NCBI RefSeq assembly: GCF_002295065.1
Contig: NZ_NSGG01000002.1
Span: 434,001-498,000 of the forward strand
Source: Mesorhizobium sp. WSM3859
Lineage (GTDB): Bacteria > Pseudomonadota > Alphaproteobacteria > Rhizobiales > Rhizobiaceae
Direction: 5' to 3'
DNA: 64,000 nucleotides
How positions within the stretch are numbered: position 1 is the first letter of the stretch; each line of letters starts with the position of its first letter. Position numbers and translations under genes: made by a program. A model generated the notes under the pieces. The model had not been told where the DNA came from. It searched no databases and saw only the letters and a list, made by a program, of their open reading frames with translations. Positions 7,157 to 18,483 of the stretch are shown here, piece by piece.

Positions 7157-8682
7157 CCACCCGGCGACCCAATTTCCTGATCGTCATGGTCGATCAGCTC
7201 AACGGCACGTTCTTTGCGGACGGTCCGGCCGAGTTTCTGCATGCGCCCAATCTGAAGGCGCTGGCCCAGCGCTCGGCGCGCTTCGCCAACAACTATACCG
7301 CCTCGCCGCTCTGCGCACCGGGCCGCGCCTCCTTCATGAGCGGCCAGCTGCCGTCGCGCACCCAGGTCTATGATAACGCCGCGGAATTCGCCTCCTCAAT
7401 TCCGACCTACGCGCATCATCTCCGCGGCGCCGGCTATCACACGGTGCTCTCCGGCAAGATGCATTTCGTCGGTCCCGACCAGTTGCACGGTTTCGAGGAA
7501 CGGCTGACCACCGACATCTACCCGGCCGATTTCGGCTGGACGCCGGACTACCGCAAGCCCGGCGAGCGCATCGACTGGTGGTACCACAATCTGGGTTCGG
7601 TCACCGGCGCCGGCGTCGCCGAGATCACCAACCAGATGGAGTATGACGACGAGGTCGCCTTCCACGCGACGCAAAAGCTCTATGAGTTCGCCCGCGTGTC
7701 GGATGACGCGGACCGGCGCCCCTGGTGCCTGACCGTCTCCTTCACGCACCCGCACGACCCCTATGTCGCGCGGCGCAAATACTGGGGCCTTTACGAAGAC
7801 TGCCCAGCCTTGGAGCCGGATGTTGGCTTCATTCCCTACGACCAGCAGGATCCGCATTCGAAGCGACTCTACAAGGCATCCGACTACGACAGTTTCGACA
7901 TCACGCCGGAGCAGGTGCGCCGCTCTCGGCGCGGCTATTTCGCCAACATCTCCTATCTCGACGACAAGGTCGGCGAGTTGCTCTCGGTGCTCGAACGCAC
8001 CCGCATGCTGGACGACACGATCGTGCTGTTCTGCTCCGACCATGGCGACATGCTGGGCGAGCGCGGCCTGTGGTTCAAGATGTGCTTCTACGAGGGCGCG
8101 GCGCGGGTGCCTTTGATGATGGCCGGCAAAGGCCTCAAGGCCGGGCTGATCGGGACGCCCGTCTCCAATCTCGACGTGGCGCCGACGCTCTGCGACCTCG
8201 CCGGCATCGACATGAGCGGGATCGCGCCATGGACCGACGGCCAGTCGCTGCTGCCGCTCGCCGGCGGCAAGGAGCGCTCGGCGCCGGTGCTGATGGAATA
8301 CGCGGCCGAAGGCTCCTACGCGCCGATGGTGGCGATCCGCGAGGGCAAATACAAATTCGTCCATTGCGAGCTCGATCCGCCGCAGCTCTTCGACCTCGAC
8401 GCCGATCCGCGCGAGCTCGACAATCTTGCCGCCAGCCCGGCTCACGCCGATCTGGTCTCGGCCTTCATGGAAAAGGTCCGCACGCGCTGGAACATGGCGA
8501 ACTTCGACGCCGCCGTGCGCGAAAGCCAGGCGCGCCGCTCGGTCGTCTACCCGGCGCTGCGCAACGGCGCCTACTACCCCTGGGAGTTCCAACCGCTGCA
8601 GAAGGCGTCGGAACGCTACATGCGCAATCACATGAACCTCGACAATCTCGAGGAGAGCAAACGGTATCCGAGAGGCGAATGA
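7153..8682 (+). CDS. betC: Choline-sulfatase
   Basis: A 509-residue type I sulfatase very like Sinorhizobium meliloti BetC. It hydrolyses choline-O-sulfate to choline and sulfate, feeding the betaine pathway and releasing usable sulfate. The sulfatase signature [14 protein letters not shown] places the formylglycine precursor at Cys54 (C-x-P-x-R). Metal-binding residues are visible in VMVDQLN near the N-terminus and in [12 protein letters not shown]. The C-terminal tail [18 protein letters not shown] is the betC-type ending. The start is TTG at 7153, overlapping the betI stop. An Asp/Asn near the N-terminus and the CxPxR context imply modification by a formylglycine-generating system that is not in this window. 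Confidence 0.95.
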   Translation: MTTRRPNFLIVMVDQLNGTFFADGPAEFLHAPNLKALAQRSARFANNYTASPLCAPGRASFMSGQLPSRTQVYDNAAEFASSIPTYAHHLRGAGYHTVLSGKMHFVGPDQLHGFEERLTTDIYPADFGWTPDYRKPGERIDWWYHNLGSVTGAGVAEITNQMEYDDEVAFHATQKLYEFARVSDDADRRPWCLTVSFTHPHDPYVARRKYWGLYEDCPALEPDVGFIPYDQQDPHSKRLYKASDYDSFDITPEQVRRSRRGYFANISYLDDKVGELLSVLERTRMLDDTIVLFCSDHGDMLGERGLWFKMCFYEGAARVPLMMAGKGLKAGLIGTPVSNLDVAPTLCDLAGIDMSGIAPWTDGQSLLPLAGGKERSAPVLMEYAAEGSYAPMVAIREGKYKFVHCELDPPQLFDLDADPRELDNLAASPAHADLVSAFMEKVRTRWNMANFDAAVRESQARRSVVYPALRNGAYYPWEFQPLQKASERYMRNHMNLDNLEESKRYPRGE

Positions 8683-9689
8683 TGGCAGACATTCTCGTCC
8701 CCACCCTTGATCATCTGAAGCACGCCTATGCCGTCACCTCGGCGGCGACGCAGGTGACGCCGCTCTTGGAGTCGGCGGCTTTAGCCAGGGAAACCGGCGC
8801 CGCGCGCGTCTTCGTCAAGCCGGAGTCGCTGCAATGGGCCGGCTCCTTCAAGGTGCGCGGCGCCTATTGGCGGCTGAAGCGGCTCTCGCCCGACGAGGCG
8901 AAGCAAGGCGTCGTCGCCTATTCCTCCGGCAATTTCGCGCAGGGGCTGGCGGCCGCCGGCCAGGCGCTCGGCATCCCGGTCACCATCGTCATGCCGATCG
9001 ACGCGCCGGGCGCCAAGCGCGATGCCACCGCCGGCTATGGCGCGCGCGTGGTATTGACCGACCATGGCGACCGCGCGCGTGAGGAGGTCGCCGCCGCCAA
9101 GGCGCGCGAGATCGCCGAGACCGAGTATCTTACGCTGCTCCATCCCTTCGACGATCCGGAGATCGTCGCCGGACAGGCCGGCGCCGGGCTGGAGGCGCTC
9201 GACCAGTTGGCGGCGAAGAAAGCGCGCGCCGACCTGGTGTTCTGTGCGGTCGGCGGCGGCGGGCTGATCGGCGGCGTTTCGCTGGCCTTCCATTATCTGT
9301 CGCCGAAGACCGAGATCATCGCCGTCGAGCCGGAGGGCTTCAACGGCATGGGCTCATCGCTCGCGCATGGCGCGATCGAGACCATGCCGATCGGGCCGAA
9401 ATCAATCTGCGACGGGCTGATGGCCCGAAAACCCGGCGACGCACCCTTCGCGGCGGTGAGCGCTGCCGGCGTGCGCGGCGTCACCGTCGACGATGCCTCG
9501 GTGCGGCGGGCGATGAAGATCGCCTTCGAGCGCATGAAGCTGGTGCTGGAGCCTTCTGGTGCGGCATCGCTCGCCGCCCTTCTCGGCGGCAAGGTGGATG
9601 TGGCGGGAAAAACCGTCCTCGTGGTTGCAACCGGCGGCAATGTCTCGCTCGCCGATTTCATCTCACACATGAACGATGGGCGCATTTGA
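8679..9689 (+). CDS. Threonine/serine dehydratase-like PLP enzyme within bet operon
   Basis: A 336-residue fold-type II PLP enzyme. The PLP lysine is in SLQWAGSFKVRGA (S-F-K-x-R-G-A), the Asn-containing loop in SSGNFAQG and the phosphate-binding loop in AVGGGGLIGG. The closest families are catabolic threonine ammonia-lyase, serine dehydratase and the EutB-type dehydratase of (hydroxy)ectoine utilisation. There is no C-terminal ACT regulatory domain, so it is of the short catabolic type. It overlaps betC by ATGA (a second ATG follows immediately at 8682) and ends three bases before betA, so it is an integral operon member. A role in converting serine derived from betaine demethylation to pyruvate is inference. 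Confidence 0.85.
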   Translation: MMADILVPTLDHLKHAYAVTSAATQVTPLLESAALARETGAARVFVKPESLQWAGSFKVRGAYWRLKRLSPDEAKQGVVAYSSGNFAQGLAAAGQALGIPVTIVMPIDAPGAKRDATAGYGARVVLTDHGDRAREEVAAAKAREIAETEYLTLLHPFDDPEIVAGQAGAGLEALDQLAAKKARADLVFCAVGGGGLIGGVSLAFHYLSPKTEIIAVEPEGFNGMGSSLAHGAIETMPIGPKSICDGLMARKPGDAPFAAVSAAGVRGVTVDDASVRRAMKIAFERMKLVLEPSGAASLAALLGGKVDVAGKTVLVVATGGNVSLADFISHMNDGRI

Positions 9690-9692
9690 ACA

Positions 9693-11345
9693 ATGCTTGA
9701 AGCGGATTTCGTCATTATCGGCTCCGGCTCGGCCGGCTCGGCCATGGCCTATCGCCTGTCGGAAGACGGCAAGCACTCGGTGATCGTCATCGAGTTCGGC
9801 GGCACCGATATGGGGCCGCTGATCCAGATGCCGTCAGCGCTGTCGATCCCGCTCAATATGAGCCTTTACGACTGGGGCTTCGCCAGCGAGCCGGAGCCGC
9901 ATCTCGGCGGTCGCGTGCTGGCGACGCCGCGCGGCAAGGTGATCGGCGGCTCGTCCTCGATCAACGGCATGGTCTATGTGCGCGGCCATGCGCACGACTT
10001 CGACCACTGGGCCGACCAGGGCGCGACCGGCTGGGGCTTCGCCGACGTGCTTCCCTACTTCAAGCGCATGGAGGATTCCGACGGCGGCGAGGATGGCTGG
10101 CGGGGCCACGGCGGACCATTGCATGTGCAGCGCGGCACACGGAGGAATCCACTCTACGGCGCCTTCGTCGAGGCGGGCCGCCAGGCAGGGTTCGAACTCA
10201 CCGACGACTATAACGGCTCCAAGCAGGAAGGCTTCGGTCCGATGGAGCAGACCATTCTTGGCGGCCGCCGCTGGTCGGCTGCGAACGCCTATCTGAAGCC
10301 GGCTCTCAAACGCAAGAATGTGAGTCTGGTCAAAGGCTTCGCCCGGCGCGTGGTGATCGAGAATCAACGCGCGGTCGGCGTCGAGATCGAAGCTAACAAA
10401 AAGATTCAGGTTGTTAAGGCGCGGCGTGAAGTGATCGTCGCGGCATCGTCGATCAACTCGCCGAAGATCCTGATGTTGTCCGGCATCGGCCCAGGCGCGC
10501 ATCTGCAGGAGAACGGCATAAAGGTGATCGCCGACCGGCCGGGCGTCGGCGCCAATCTGCAGGACCACCTGGAACTCTATATCCAGCAGGAATCGACTAG
10601 GCCGATCACGCTGAACTCGGTGCTCAATCCTTTCTCCAAGGCATTGATCGGCGCGCAGTGGCTGTTCTTCAAGAGCGGGCTCGGCGCCACCAACCATTTC
10701 GAGGCGGCGGCCTTCGTGCGTTCGCAGGCCGGCGTCGACTACCCCGATATCCAGTATCACTTCATCCCCGCGGCGGTGCGCTATGACGGCAAGTCGGCCG
10801 CGAAGGCGCACGGCTTCCAGGCGCATGTCGGGCCGATGCGCTCGAAGTCGCGCGGCTCGGTGACGCTGCGCTCCCCCGATCCGAAGGCGAAGCCAGTGAT
10901 CCGCTTCAACTACATGTCGCATGCGGACGACTGGAGCGAGTTCCGCCACTGCATTCGGCTGACGCGCGAGATTTTCGGGCAGAAGGCTTTCGACGGCTTT
11001 CGCGGCAAGGAGATTTCGCCGGGCTCTCATGTGCAGACCGACGACGAGCTCGACGCCTTCATCCGCGACCATGCCGAGAGCGCCTACCACCCCTGCGGCA
11101 CCTGCCGGATGGGCCGCGCCGACGATTTGACCGCCGTCGTCGATCCCGAATGCCGTGTGATCGGCGTCGAGGGCCTGCGCGTCGCCGACTCCTCGATCTT
11201 CCCGCGGGTGACCAACGGCAACCTCAACGCGCCATCGATCATGACCGGCGAGAAGGCGTCCGACCACATTCTCGGCCGCACGCCACTGGCGCCATCCAAC
11301 CAGGAACCCTGGATCAATCCGCGCTGGCAGGTGGCGGACCGATAG
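9693..11345 (+). CDS. betA: Choline dehydrogenase
   Basis: A 550-residue GMC-family flavoprotein that oxidises choline to betaine aldehyde, and the aldehyde onward, at the membrane. The FAD-binding dinucleotide fold is at the N-terminus ([17 protein letters not shown]), the GMC signatures are [18 protein letters not shown] and [16 protein letters not shown], and the catalytic His region near the C-terminus is [11 protein letters not shown]. Length is normal for BetA. It follows the dehydratase gene by three bases and precedes betB. In S. meliloti the order is betI-betC-betB-betA, so here the last two genes are swapped and one gene is inserted. Confidence 0.94.
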   Translation: MLEADFVIIGSGSAGSAMAYRLSEDGKHSVIVIEFGGTDMGPLIQMPSALSIPLNMSLYDWGFASEPEPHLGGRVLATPRGKVIGGSSSINGMVYVRGHAHDFDHWADQGATGWGFADVLPYFKRMEDSDGGEDGWRGHGGPLHVQRGTRRNPLYGAFVEAGRQAGFELTDDYNGSKQEGFGPMEQTILGGRRWSAANAYLKPALKRKNVSLVKGFARRVVIENQRAVGVEIEANKKIQVVKARREVIVAASSINSPKILMLSGIGPGAHLQENGIKVIADRPGVGANLQDHLELYIQQESTRPITLNSVLNPFSKALIGAQWLFFKSGLGATNHFEAAAFVRSQAGVDYPDIQYHFIPAAVRYDGKSAAKAHGFQAHVGPMRSKSRGSVTLRSPDPKAKPVIRFNYMSHADDWSEFRHCIRLTREIFGQKAFDGFRGKEISPGSHVQTDDELDAFIRDHAESAYHPCGTCRMGRADDLTAVVDPECRVIGVEGLRVADSSIFPRVTNGNLNAPSIMTGEKASDHILGRTPLAPSNQEPWINPRWQVADR

Positions 11346-11394
11346 GGCATTGTCGGGCTGACCGCCCTCCCGGCGAACAGACTTGGAGAAAGCC

Positions 11395-12858
11395 ATGCGC
11401 GCCCAGCCAACCGCATCGCACTATGTCAACGGCCGCTACATCGAGGATGAGGGCGGCACGCCGCTGCCGGTGATCTATCCGGCAACCGGCGAGACCATCG
11501 CCACCCTGCATTCGGCGACGCCAAACGTGCTGGAGTTGGCGATCGAGGCCGCGCGCTCCGCCCAGCCGGCCTGGGCGCGGCTGAAGCCTGTCGAGCGCGG
11601 CCGCATCCTGCGCCGCGCCGCCGACATTCTGCGCGCGCGCAATGCCGATCTCGCCCGCATCGAAACGCTGGACACCGGCAAGGCGATCCAGGAGACGCTG
11701 GTGGCGGACGCGCCGTCGGCCGCAGATTGCCTGGAGTATTTCGCCGGCGCGGTCGCCGCCTTCAATGGCGAGATGATCGACCTTGGCGGACCATTTGCCT
11801 ACACGCGCCGCGAGCCGCTCGGCGTTTGCGTCGGCATCGGCGCCTGGAACTATCCGATCCAGATCGCCGGCTGGAAGTCGGCGCCGGCCCTGGCCATGGG
11901 CAACGCCATGGTGTTCAAGCCGTCGGAGAACACGCCGCTGTCCGCCCTGGCGCTGGCCGAGATCTACAGCGAGGCGGGTTTGCCGGATGGCCTGTTCAAT
12001 GTCGTGCAAGGCTATGGCGATGTCGGCGCCGGCCTCGTCGGCCATGATGTGGTGGCAAAGGTTTCGGTGACCGGCTCGGTGCCGACCGGCCGCAAGGTGC
12101 TGTCGCTCGCCGGCTCCAAAATGAAGCACGCGACGATGGAGCTCGGCGGCAAGTCGCCGCTGATCGTCTTCGACGACGCCGACCTCGAAAACGCCATCGG
12201 CGGCGCCATGCTCGGCAATTTCTATTCGAGCGGGCAGATCTGCTCCAACGGCACGCGCGTCTTCGTGCAGAAGGGCCTGCATGACCGCTTCGTCGACCGA
12301 TTGGTCGAGCGCACCAAGAAGATCCGCATCGGCGATCCGCTCGATCCGGAAACGCAGATGGGACCGCTGGTCAATCGGCTGCAGCAGGAGAAGGTCGTCT
12401 CCTACATCGCAGCCGGCCAGCAGGACGGAGCGATACTCGCCTGCGGCGGCAATGTACCGTCGCTGCAGGGTTTCGAGGGCGGTTTCTTCATCGAGCCGAC
12501 CGTGTTCACCGGCGTCACCGATACCATGCGCATCGCGCGCGAAGAGATCTTCGGACCGGTGATGAGCGTCTTGAAGTTCGACAGCGAGGACGAGGTGATC
12601 GAGCGCGCCAACGATACCGAGTTCGGCCTCGCGGCCGGCGTGTTCACCCGCGATCTGCCACGCGCGCATCGGGTGATCGCCGAGCTGCAGGCCGGCACCT
12701 GCTGGATCAACGCCTACAATCTGACGCCGGTGGAGATGCCCTTCGGCGGCGTCAAGCAATCCGGCATCGGCCGCGAGAATTCGCTCGCCGCGCTGGCGCA
12801 CTATTCGCAGCTCAAGGCGGTTTATGTCGAGACGGGTGACGTGGCGGCGCCTTATTGA
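11395..12858 (+). CDS. betB: Betaine aldehyde dehydrogenase
   Basis: A 487-residue NAD(P)-dependent aldehyde dehydrogenase making glycine betaine from betaine aldehyde. The oxyanion Asn is in GAWNYPIQ, the catalytic Glu in ELGGKSPL and the nucleophilic Cys in [13 protein letters not shown], as expected for BetB. The ATG at 11395 is preferred over the TTG at 11383 because GGAGAA (11386-11391) lies between them at correct spacing for the ATG. It is separated from betA by 49 bases. It is the last gene of the bet operon and is followed by a palindromic repeat. Confidence 0.94.
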   Translation: MRAQPTASHYVNGRYIEDEGGTPLPVIYPATGETIATLHSATPNVLELAIEAARSAQPAWARLKPVERGRILRRAADILRARNADLARIETLDTGKAIQETLVADAPSAADCLEYFAGAVAAFNGEMIDLGGPFAYTRREPLGVCVGIGAWNYPIQIAGWKSAPALAMGNAMVFKPSENTPLSALALAEIYSEAGLPDGLFNVVQGYGDVGAGLVGHDVVAKVSVTGSVPTGRKVLSLAGSKMKHATMELGGKSPLIVFDDADLENAIGGAMLGNFYSSGQICSNGTRVFVQKGLHDRFVDRLVERTKKIRIGDPLDPETQMGPLVNRLQQEKVVSYIAAGQQDGAILACGGNVPSLQGFEGGFFIEPTVFTGVTDTMRIAREEIFGPVMSVLKFDSEDEVIERANDTEFGLAAGVFTRDLPRAHRVIAELQAGTCWINAYNLTPVEMPFGGVKQSGIGRENSLAALAHYSQLKAVYVETGDVAAPY

Positions 12859-12894
12859 GTCCATGACGGCTCCAACTCAGCGTCGGCGGGACAG

Positions 12895-13052
12895 CGCCCC
12901 CCTCTGTCCTGCCGGACATCTCCCCCACTTGGGGGGAGATCAGATGTCGTCACCGCTTTCGCCAATCGCTAACGCCTCAGGAAATGCGCTGTCGCAGGAA
13001 CTGCCAATCTCCCCCCTTGTGGGGGAGATGTCCGGCAGGACAGAGGGGGCGC
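12895..13052. repeat. Palindromic intergenic repeat element (CTCCCCC...GGGGGAG family), copy 1
   Basis: Two arms of about 45 bases (about 12895-12940 and 13007-13052) are near-perfect reverse complements. Each contains a smaller hairpin, CTCCCCCACTTGGGGGGAG on the left and CTCCCCCCTTGTGGGGGAG on the right, and the words CCTCTGTCCTGCCGGACAT / ATGTCCGGCAGGACAGAGG. A 66-base centre separates the arms. The same architecture recurs at about 28459-28612 and 45478-45634, always between genes. It sits between betB and the convergent guanylyltransferase gene and may act in transcription termination. Confidence 0.8.
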
Positions 13053-13091
13053 GAAGGAATGAGACGCAAGGTCTCTTCTGCTACCCTTCTT

Positions 13092-15329
13092 TCACCCCTT
13101 CTGCGCCGTCCCGTCCAGATACTGCGTCAGCGCATAGACCAGATGGTAGAAGATGCTGGCCGGCACCTCGGTCGCCAGTGAGCGGCCGCGCTCGTCGATG
13201 CGGTCGATCCACAGACCGAGCGGCGCCGGGTCGATGTGCCAGCGGAACAGGCGGCCGACGCGCGCCTCGATCTCGGGCTTGAGGTCCGGCCCGCCCGACC
13301 CGTCCAGCGCGATCGCCGCCTTGATCGCCTCGGCCTGTGGCCAGCCGCGCGACACCGTATCCAGCGGCAGACCCTGGCGCGAGACGGCACCATAGGCGAG
13401 GCCGGTGGAGCGGTTGAGGCCGTTCGCGATGGCCGAGGCATAAAGCTTGCGGGCGAAGGCGGTGAGTTCGCTCTGGCCGCTGCGGGCGGCGAAATCGACC
13501 AGCAGGGACGCCCATTCGAAATGATGGCCAGGCTCGGTCCAGTTCCCCTTCTCGCCCGCGGCCGGCTTCCAGCCCTTGTCGAAATACTCGCCAATCGTCC
13601 AGCTTTCGGCATCGAAGAAATGACTGCGGAAGAGGTCGATGATGCGCGCGGCGCGGCGCAGATAGGCGCGCTCGCCCGTCGCCTTGTGCCAGGCGAGAAA
13701 GGCCTCGAGCAGGTGCATATGCGGGTTGGAGCGCCGCTCCTCCGCCCCCTCGGAGGTTTCCAGAAAGCCGGTCATGCGGGCATCTTCCAGATGCGCGTCG
13801 AGGAAGGCAAACGTCTCCTCGCCGAGCCGCAACGCATCTGGATGGCCCGACATATGGGCGTGCGCCAGCGCCAGAAGAACGCAGGAATGATCGTAGGCAT
13901 CCTCGACAGGATCGGCGACCGAGCCATCGATGTTGAGCGTGCGGACCCAGCCTCCGCGGTCGGTGCGGCCCTGCCCGGCCATGAAGTCGATGCCGTGGGC
14001 GATCAACCTGTCCGCCGGACCGTCCCAGCCACGCTCCTTGGCCACCGCGAAGGCGTAGACCTGGCGCGCCTGCGTGCGCATTCGCTTAGGTTTCATCAAC
14101 GGCGCGGCGTCAAAGCCGAGCGCCTCGTGGAAGCCGCCATGGCGCTCATCGACGCCGACCGTCGACCACAGCGGCAGCGTCTCCTCGAACAGCCAGTGGC
14201 GCACGCGCCGCCGCCAGGCGCCGCTCTCGATGACGCGATCATGCGCCGGCGTGAATCTCGTCTCCAGCCGGCCGGATTTCTCCAGCTGCTCGACGATCCT
14301 CTTGACGTGCTGGCTGTGGCTGACCGGCGCGACGAAGGTGGCGTCGGCCGTCGAAACGATAGCGACATCCTTCATGCCAATCGCCGAAAGCAGGCGGCCA
14401 TCGCCGCGGATATAGGAGTTTTCGCAATCGATGGCGACGACATCGCCGAGGATGACGTTGCCGTCCTTGTCGGACGGGCCGACATCGAGCAGCGACTGCC
14501 AGGAGCCGAGGTCGTTCCAACGGAAGCCGGCCGGCACCATGGCGATGTCCTTGGCGCGCTCCATGATGGCATAGTCGATCGAGGTCGACGGGATGGCCGA
14601 GTAGAGTTCCAGCGGCATGTAGAGGCCCGAGAGATCGCTGGTCGCGGCCTTGTAGGCGGCCTCCGTCGCCTGCCAGATTTTCGGTTCATAGGCCGCGAAG
14701 GCATCGCGCATGGCGCCGGCGCGGAACAGGAAGATGCCGGTGTTCCAGTAGAAGCTGCCGGCGTCGAGATAGGCCTGCGCGGTGGCGAGATCCGGCTTCT
14801 CGACGAAACGCGAGACAACGAAGACGCCGTCCTTGCTGGTCCCGACCTCGATATAGCCATAGCCGGTCTCGGGCTGGGTCGGCTTGAGGCCGAACACCAC
14901 GAGCCGCCCGGCATTTGCCGCGGCCGCGCCCGCCTCGATGCTCTGCCAGAACTGGGCGGTGGTCGATATCTCGTGGTCGGACGGCACCACCAGCACCAGC
15001 TCGTCGCCATATTCGGAGAGCGTGCGCAGGCTGGCCAGCGCGACGGCGGCGGCCGTGTTGCGGCCAGTCGGCTCGAACAGCGGCCCGCCGCCGCCGAGAT
15101 CGATGCCGGCAAGGTCGGCATGGACGCGCTCGGCGTGACGCTCCGCGGCGATCAGGAAGATCGGCGTCTCGCCGTCCGGCCGCGCCGCCAGCCGGCGCAA
15201 GGTCCTGGCCAGCATCGAGCCATCGCCGGAAAAATCGTGGAACTGCTTAGGGTTGTCCTCGCGCGACAGCGGCCACAGCCGCGACCCTACGCCGCCACTC
15301 ATGACGAAACTGACGATGCGCTGAGGCAA
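13092..15329 (-). CDS. Fused mannose-1-phosphate guanylyltransferase / AGE-family epimerase-isomerase
   Basis: A 745-residue two-domain protein. Residues 1 to about 355 form a sugar-nucleotide pyrophosphorylase of the ManC type: GGVGSRLWPLSRE near the N-terminus, then EPTGRNTAAA, VPSDHEI and FVEKPD. This domain makes GDP-mannose from mannose-1-phosphate. Residues about 375-745 form an (alpha/alpha)6 barrel of the N-acylglucosamine 2-epimerase/mannose isomerase superfamily, with HGGFHE, NPHMHLLEAFLAW and HHFEWASLL. Conventional bifunctional enzymes carry a cupin isomerase instead, so this is an alternative way to couple fructose-6-P/mannose-6-P isomerisation to GDP-mannose synthesis. The start is TTG at 15329, supported by GGAG eight to nine bases upstream and by the N-terminal beta strand. 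Confidence 0.87.
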   Translation of the reverse strand: MPQRIVSFVMSGGVGSRLWPLSREDNPKQFHDFSGDGSMLARTLRRLAARPDGETPIFLIAAERHAERVHADLAGIDLGGGGPLFEPTGRNTAAAVALASLRTLSEYGDELVLVVPSDHEISTTAQFWQSIEAGAAAANAGRLVVFGLKPTQPETGYGYIEVGTSKDGVFVVSRFVEKPDLATAQAYLDAGSFYWNTGIFLFRAGAMRDAFAAYEPKIWQATEAAYKAATSDLSGLYMPLELYSAIPSTSIDYAIMERAKDIAMVPAGFRWNDLGSWQSLLDVGPSDKDGNVILGDVVAIDCENSYIRGDGRLLSAIGMKDVAIVSTADATFVAPVSHSQHVKRIVEQLEKSGRLETRFTPAHDRVIESGAWRRRVRHWLFEETLPLWSTVGVDERHGGFHEALGFDAAPLMKPKRMRTQARQVYAFAVAKERGWDGPADRLIAHGIDFMAGQGRTDRGGWVRTLNIDGSVADPVEDAYDHSCVLLALAHAHMSGHPDALRLGEETFAFLDAHLEDARMTGFLETSEGAEERRSNPHMHLLEAFLAWHKATGERAYLRRAARIIDLFRSHFFDAESWTIGEYFDKGWKPAAGEKGNWTEPGHHFEWASLLVDFAARSGQSELTAFARKLYASAIANGLNRSTGLAYGAVSRQGLPLDTVSRGWPQAEAIKAAIALDGSGGPDLKPEIEARVGRLFRWHIDPAPLGLWIDRIDERGRSLATEVPASIFYHLVYALTQYLDGTAQKG

Positions 15330-15531
15330 GATTCGGAACTCCAGGCGGCCGAGGGACCCGTTTTAGCGGGGTCATGGTTGGTCGCACAAGGCTGGAACTC
15401 GCCTTTCACGAACTGCCTCGATCCGCTGCCGTCCCGACCGGCGCGACGAAAGCCGACGAAATGCGACAGAAGTGCTGCCATTGCCGCTTGCAGTATCGAA
15501 AAGCGGCGGCTATAAGCCCGCCGTCTGGTCA

Positions 15532-15608
15532 CGGAGTGTAGCGCAGTCTGGTAGCGCACCTCGTTCGGGACGAGGGGGTCGCAGGTTCAAATCCTGCCAC
15601 TCCGACCA
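15532..15608 (+). tRNA. tRNA-Pro (anticodon CGG)
   Basis: A 77-base cloverleaf. The acceptor CGGAGTG pairs with CACTCCG, followed by an encoded ACCA end. The anticodon arm CTCGT-TCGGGA-CGAG places CGG in the loop, and the T arm has GGTTCAAATCC. It reads proline codon CCG, which is frequent in GC-rich genomes. A parDE module lies immediately downstream, but no integrase or duplicated tRNA end is visible nearby. Confidence 0.95.
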
Positions 15609-15637
15609 GAAAAACAAGCACTTGGCTTTTCCCGAAA

Positions 15638-16003
15638 TCAGTCTGCGCCGTAGCTCTCCGGCAGATGGCGCCGTAGTTCCATCGCGTCGTGAAGAACGCG
15701 GCCAATTCCGATGACCTGAAGGGTCGTCCGGTAGAGCAAGAAGTGGCGGGGTCGTAGCACGATGCCATGTTCGGTCCGCGCGCGGTCCCGACTGTAGCGC
15801 AGGTGATAGCTGCGGATATTGTTTCCCAACTCCGCACGGACGATGCTGCCCACCCGCTCGGGATCGGCGGCAATGTCGCGCAGAGCCACGATCAACAGCC
15901 GTTCGTACCGGACACGCGCGACTTCACCGAAATTGACTTCCGTGTAGGCGAGTATCTGAACGATGTCTTCCCTCGCGGCCCCGGAAAGCCGGTATAGGGC
16001 CAT
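15638..16003 (-). CDS. parE: ParE/RelE-superfamily toxin
   Basis: A 121-residue toxin-like protein: [31 protein letters not shown] opening, then ARVRYERLL and [11 protein letters not shown], ending in [17 protein letters not shown] strands and [17 protein letters not shown]. This is the ParE pattern (two N-terminal helices, then a beta sheet with the I-x-R-x-L-H-x-x-M-x-x-x-x-H ending). ParE-type proteins poison DNA gyrase or, in related families, cleave mRNA. The ParD-type antitoxin gene lies four bases upstream, so the two are co-transcribed. It is slightly longer than the usual 95-105 residues. Confidence 0.85.
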   Translation of the reverse strand: MALYRLSGAAREDIVQILAYTEVNFGEVARVRYERLLIVALRDIAADPERVGSIVRAELGNNIRSYHLRYSRDRARTEHGIVLRPRHFLLYRTTLQVIGIGRVLHDAMELRRHLPESYGAD

Positions 16004-16007
16004 GGTC

Positions 16008-16301
16008 TTACAGGCCGGTTTTTTTCGCGCATGCGCTCGCCTGTTGTCCCAGGCCGCTTATGAATTCTTCGAGGCCGTCTTCAGCAAAATCCTCGAAACG
16101 ACCTTGTTCTATGTCGTGGAAGCCGATGTTAGCAGCCTCCCTGAGTGCCGCGAGCTTTGCCGTCTCCCTCGCCTCGCGCTGCTCGACAAGCCGCAAGCCG
16201 TCACGCAACACCTCGCTTGCGTTCTGATAACGCCCGGTTTTCACCAGCCGATCGATCACTTCTTCGAGGTGTTCCGTCAGCACAACATTGCGTGTCGGCA
16301 T
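16008..16301 (-). CDS. parD: ParD-type ribbon-helix-helix antitoxin
   Basis: A 97-residue protein beginning MPTRNVVLTEHLEEVIDRLV. This is the ribbon (NVVLTE) of a ribbon-helix-helix fold, followed by KTGRYQNASEVLRDGLRLVEQRE, the classic ParD G-R-Y-x-N-A-S-E-V-x-R-x-x-L-R signature. The C-terminal half wraps the toxin. It is the first gene of the pair, ahead of parE. A perfect short palindrome 42 bases upstream (16343-16357) is a likely binding site for autoregulation. Confidence 0.9.
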   Translation of the reverse strand: MPTRNVVLTEHLEEVIDRLVKTGRYQNASEVLRDGLRLVEQREARETAKLAALREAANIGFHDIEQGRFEDFAEDGLEEFISGLGQQASACAKKTGL

Positions 16302-16342
16302 CGCGATATCAGCTCCAATTCAACCGGAATGATATAGGCATA

Positions 16343-16357
16343 TGGCATATTATGCCA
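16343..16357. promoter_or_regulatory. Candidate ParD operator
   Basis: TGGCATA-T-TATGCCA is a perfect inverted repeat with a one-base centre, 42 bases upstream of the parD start, in an AT-rich patch. The adjacent GGCATA (about 16337-16342) adds a third half-site in direct repeat. The position suits overlap with the parDE promoter and fits ParD autoregulation. Confidence 0.55.
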
Positions 16358-16501
16358 ACAGCGGGTGAGCGCGACCGGCTGATCTTCAGAAACAGAATCG
16401 TGCGACAACGCTCGACAACGGTTTGTGACTTTGGCCTAATGGGCAGCCCGCTTTGCTCGGGGATGCGCGGGACGGCAGAACAGTGAACCAGGGTCGAGAG
16501 T

Positions 16502-16837
16502 ATGAAGTTCACGCCGACGGCCATTCTACCGATACTCGCATTCCTCCTGTCCACGGCAGGCTGCTCGTCGACCACCGCGTCGGTCAGCCCGGCGAAATAC
16601 GACAAGATGAACTGCGCCGAACTCAACAATGCGGTGGGCGACACCGCCACGGATATTTCGCGCACCGCAATCGCCCGCGGCAAGGTCGCCAGCACCAGCG
16701 TGCCGAACTGGCTGCTCGGCGGCGAGCGGGTGAAGTCGGTGGTGGCCAATCGCGAAACCGCCCGGATCGAACGGCTGCAGCAACAGCAGCAGGCGATCGC
16801 CACAGCCAGAAGGCAACGGTGCCCCTCCGCGCAGTGA
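16502..16837 (+). CDS. Small lipoprotein of unknown function
   Basis: A 111-residue protein with an N-terminal hydrophobic signal and lipobox LSTAGC (residues 17-22), so it should be lipidated on Cys22 and membrane anchored. Serine after the cysteine favours outer-membrane sorting by the usual rule. The mature part is small and polar, with KMNCAELNNAVGD, a Q-rich helical stretch (LQQQQQA) and basic C-terminus. I do not recognise the family. The ATG at 16502 follows a GAGAG-like ribosome binding site. It is convergent with the peptide transporter operon. Confidence 0.7.
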   Translation: MKFTPTAILPILAFLLSTAGCSSTTASVSPAKYDKMNCAELNNAVGDTATDISRTAIARGKVASTSVPNWLLGGERVKSVVANRETARIERLQQQQQAIATARRQRCPSAQ

Positions 16838-16865
16838 GTCGCCGCCCGGTCGGGCTCGCCCGGCC

Positions 16866-18482
<1,617 letters not shown>

Positions 18483-18483
18483 G

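Noticed and set aside
9834..11396. 520-codon antisense frame over betA
   Set aside because: BetA is certain on the other strand, and the antisense product shows no motifs.
13236..15515. Long open frame (759 codons) on the plus strand opposite the guanylyltransferase fusion
   Set aside because: It is the antisense shadow of a clear enzyme gene; high GC leaves long open antisense frames, and the translation is Arg/Ala/Gly-rich with no family features.
15609..16301. Genomic island inserted at tRNA-Pro
   Set aside because: No integrase, no duplicated tRNA end and no composition change were seen nearby; only the parDE pair suggests mobility.
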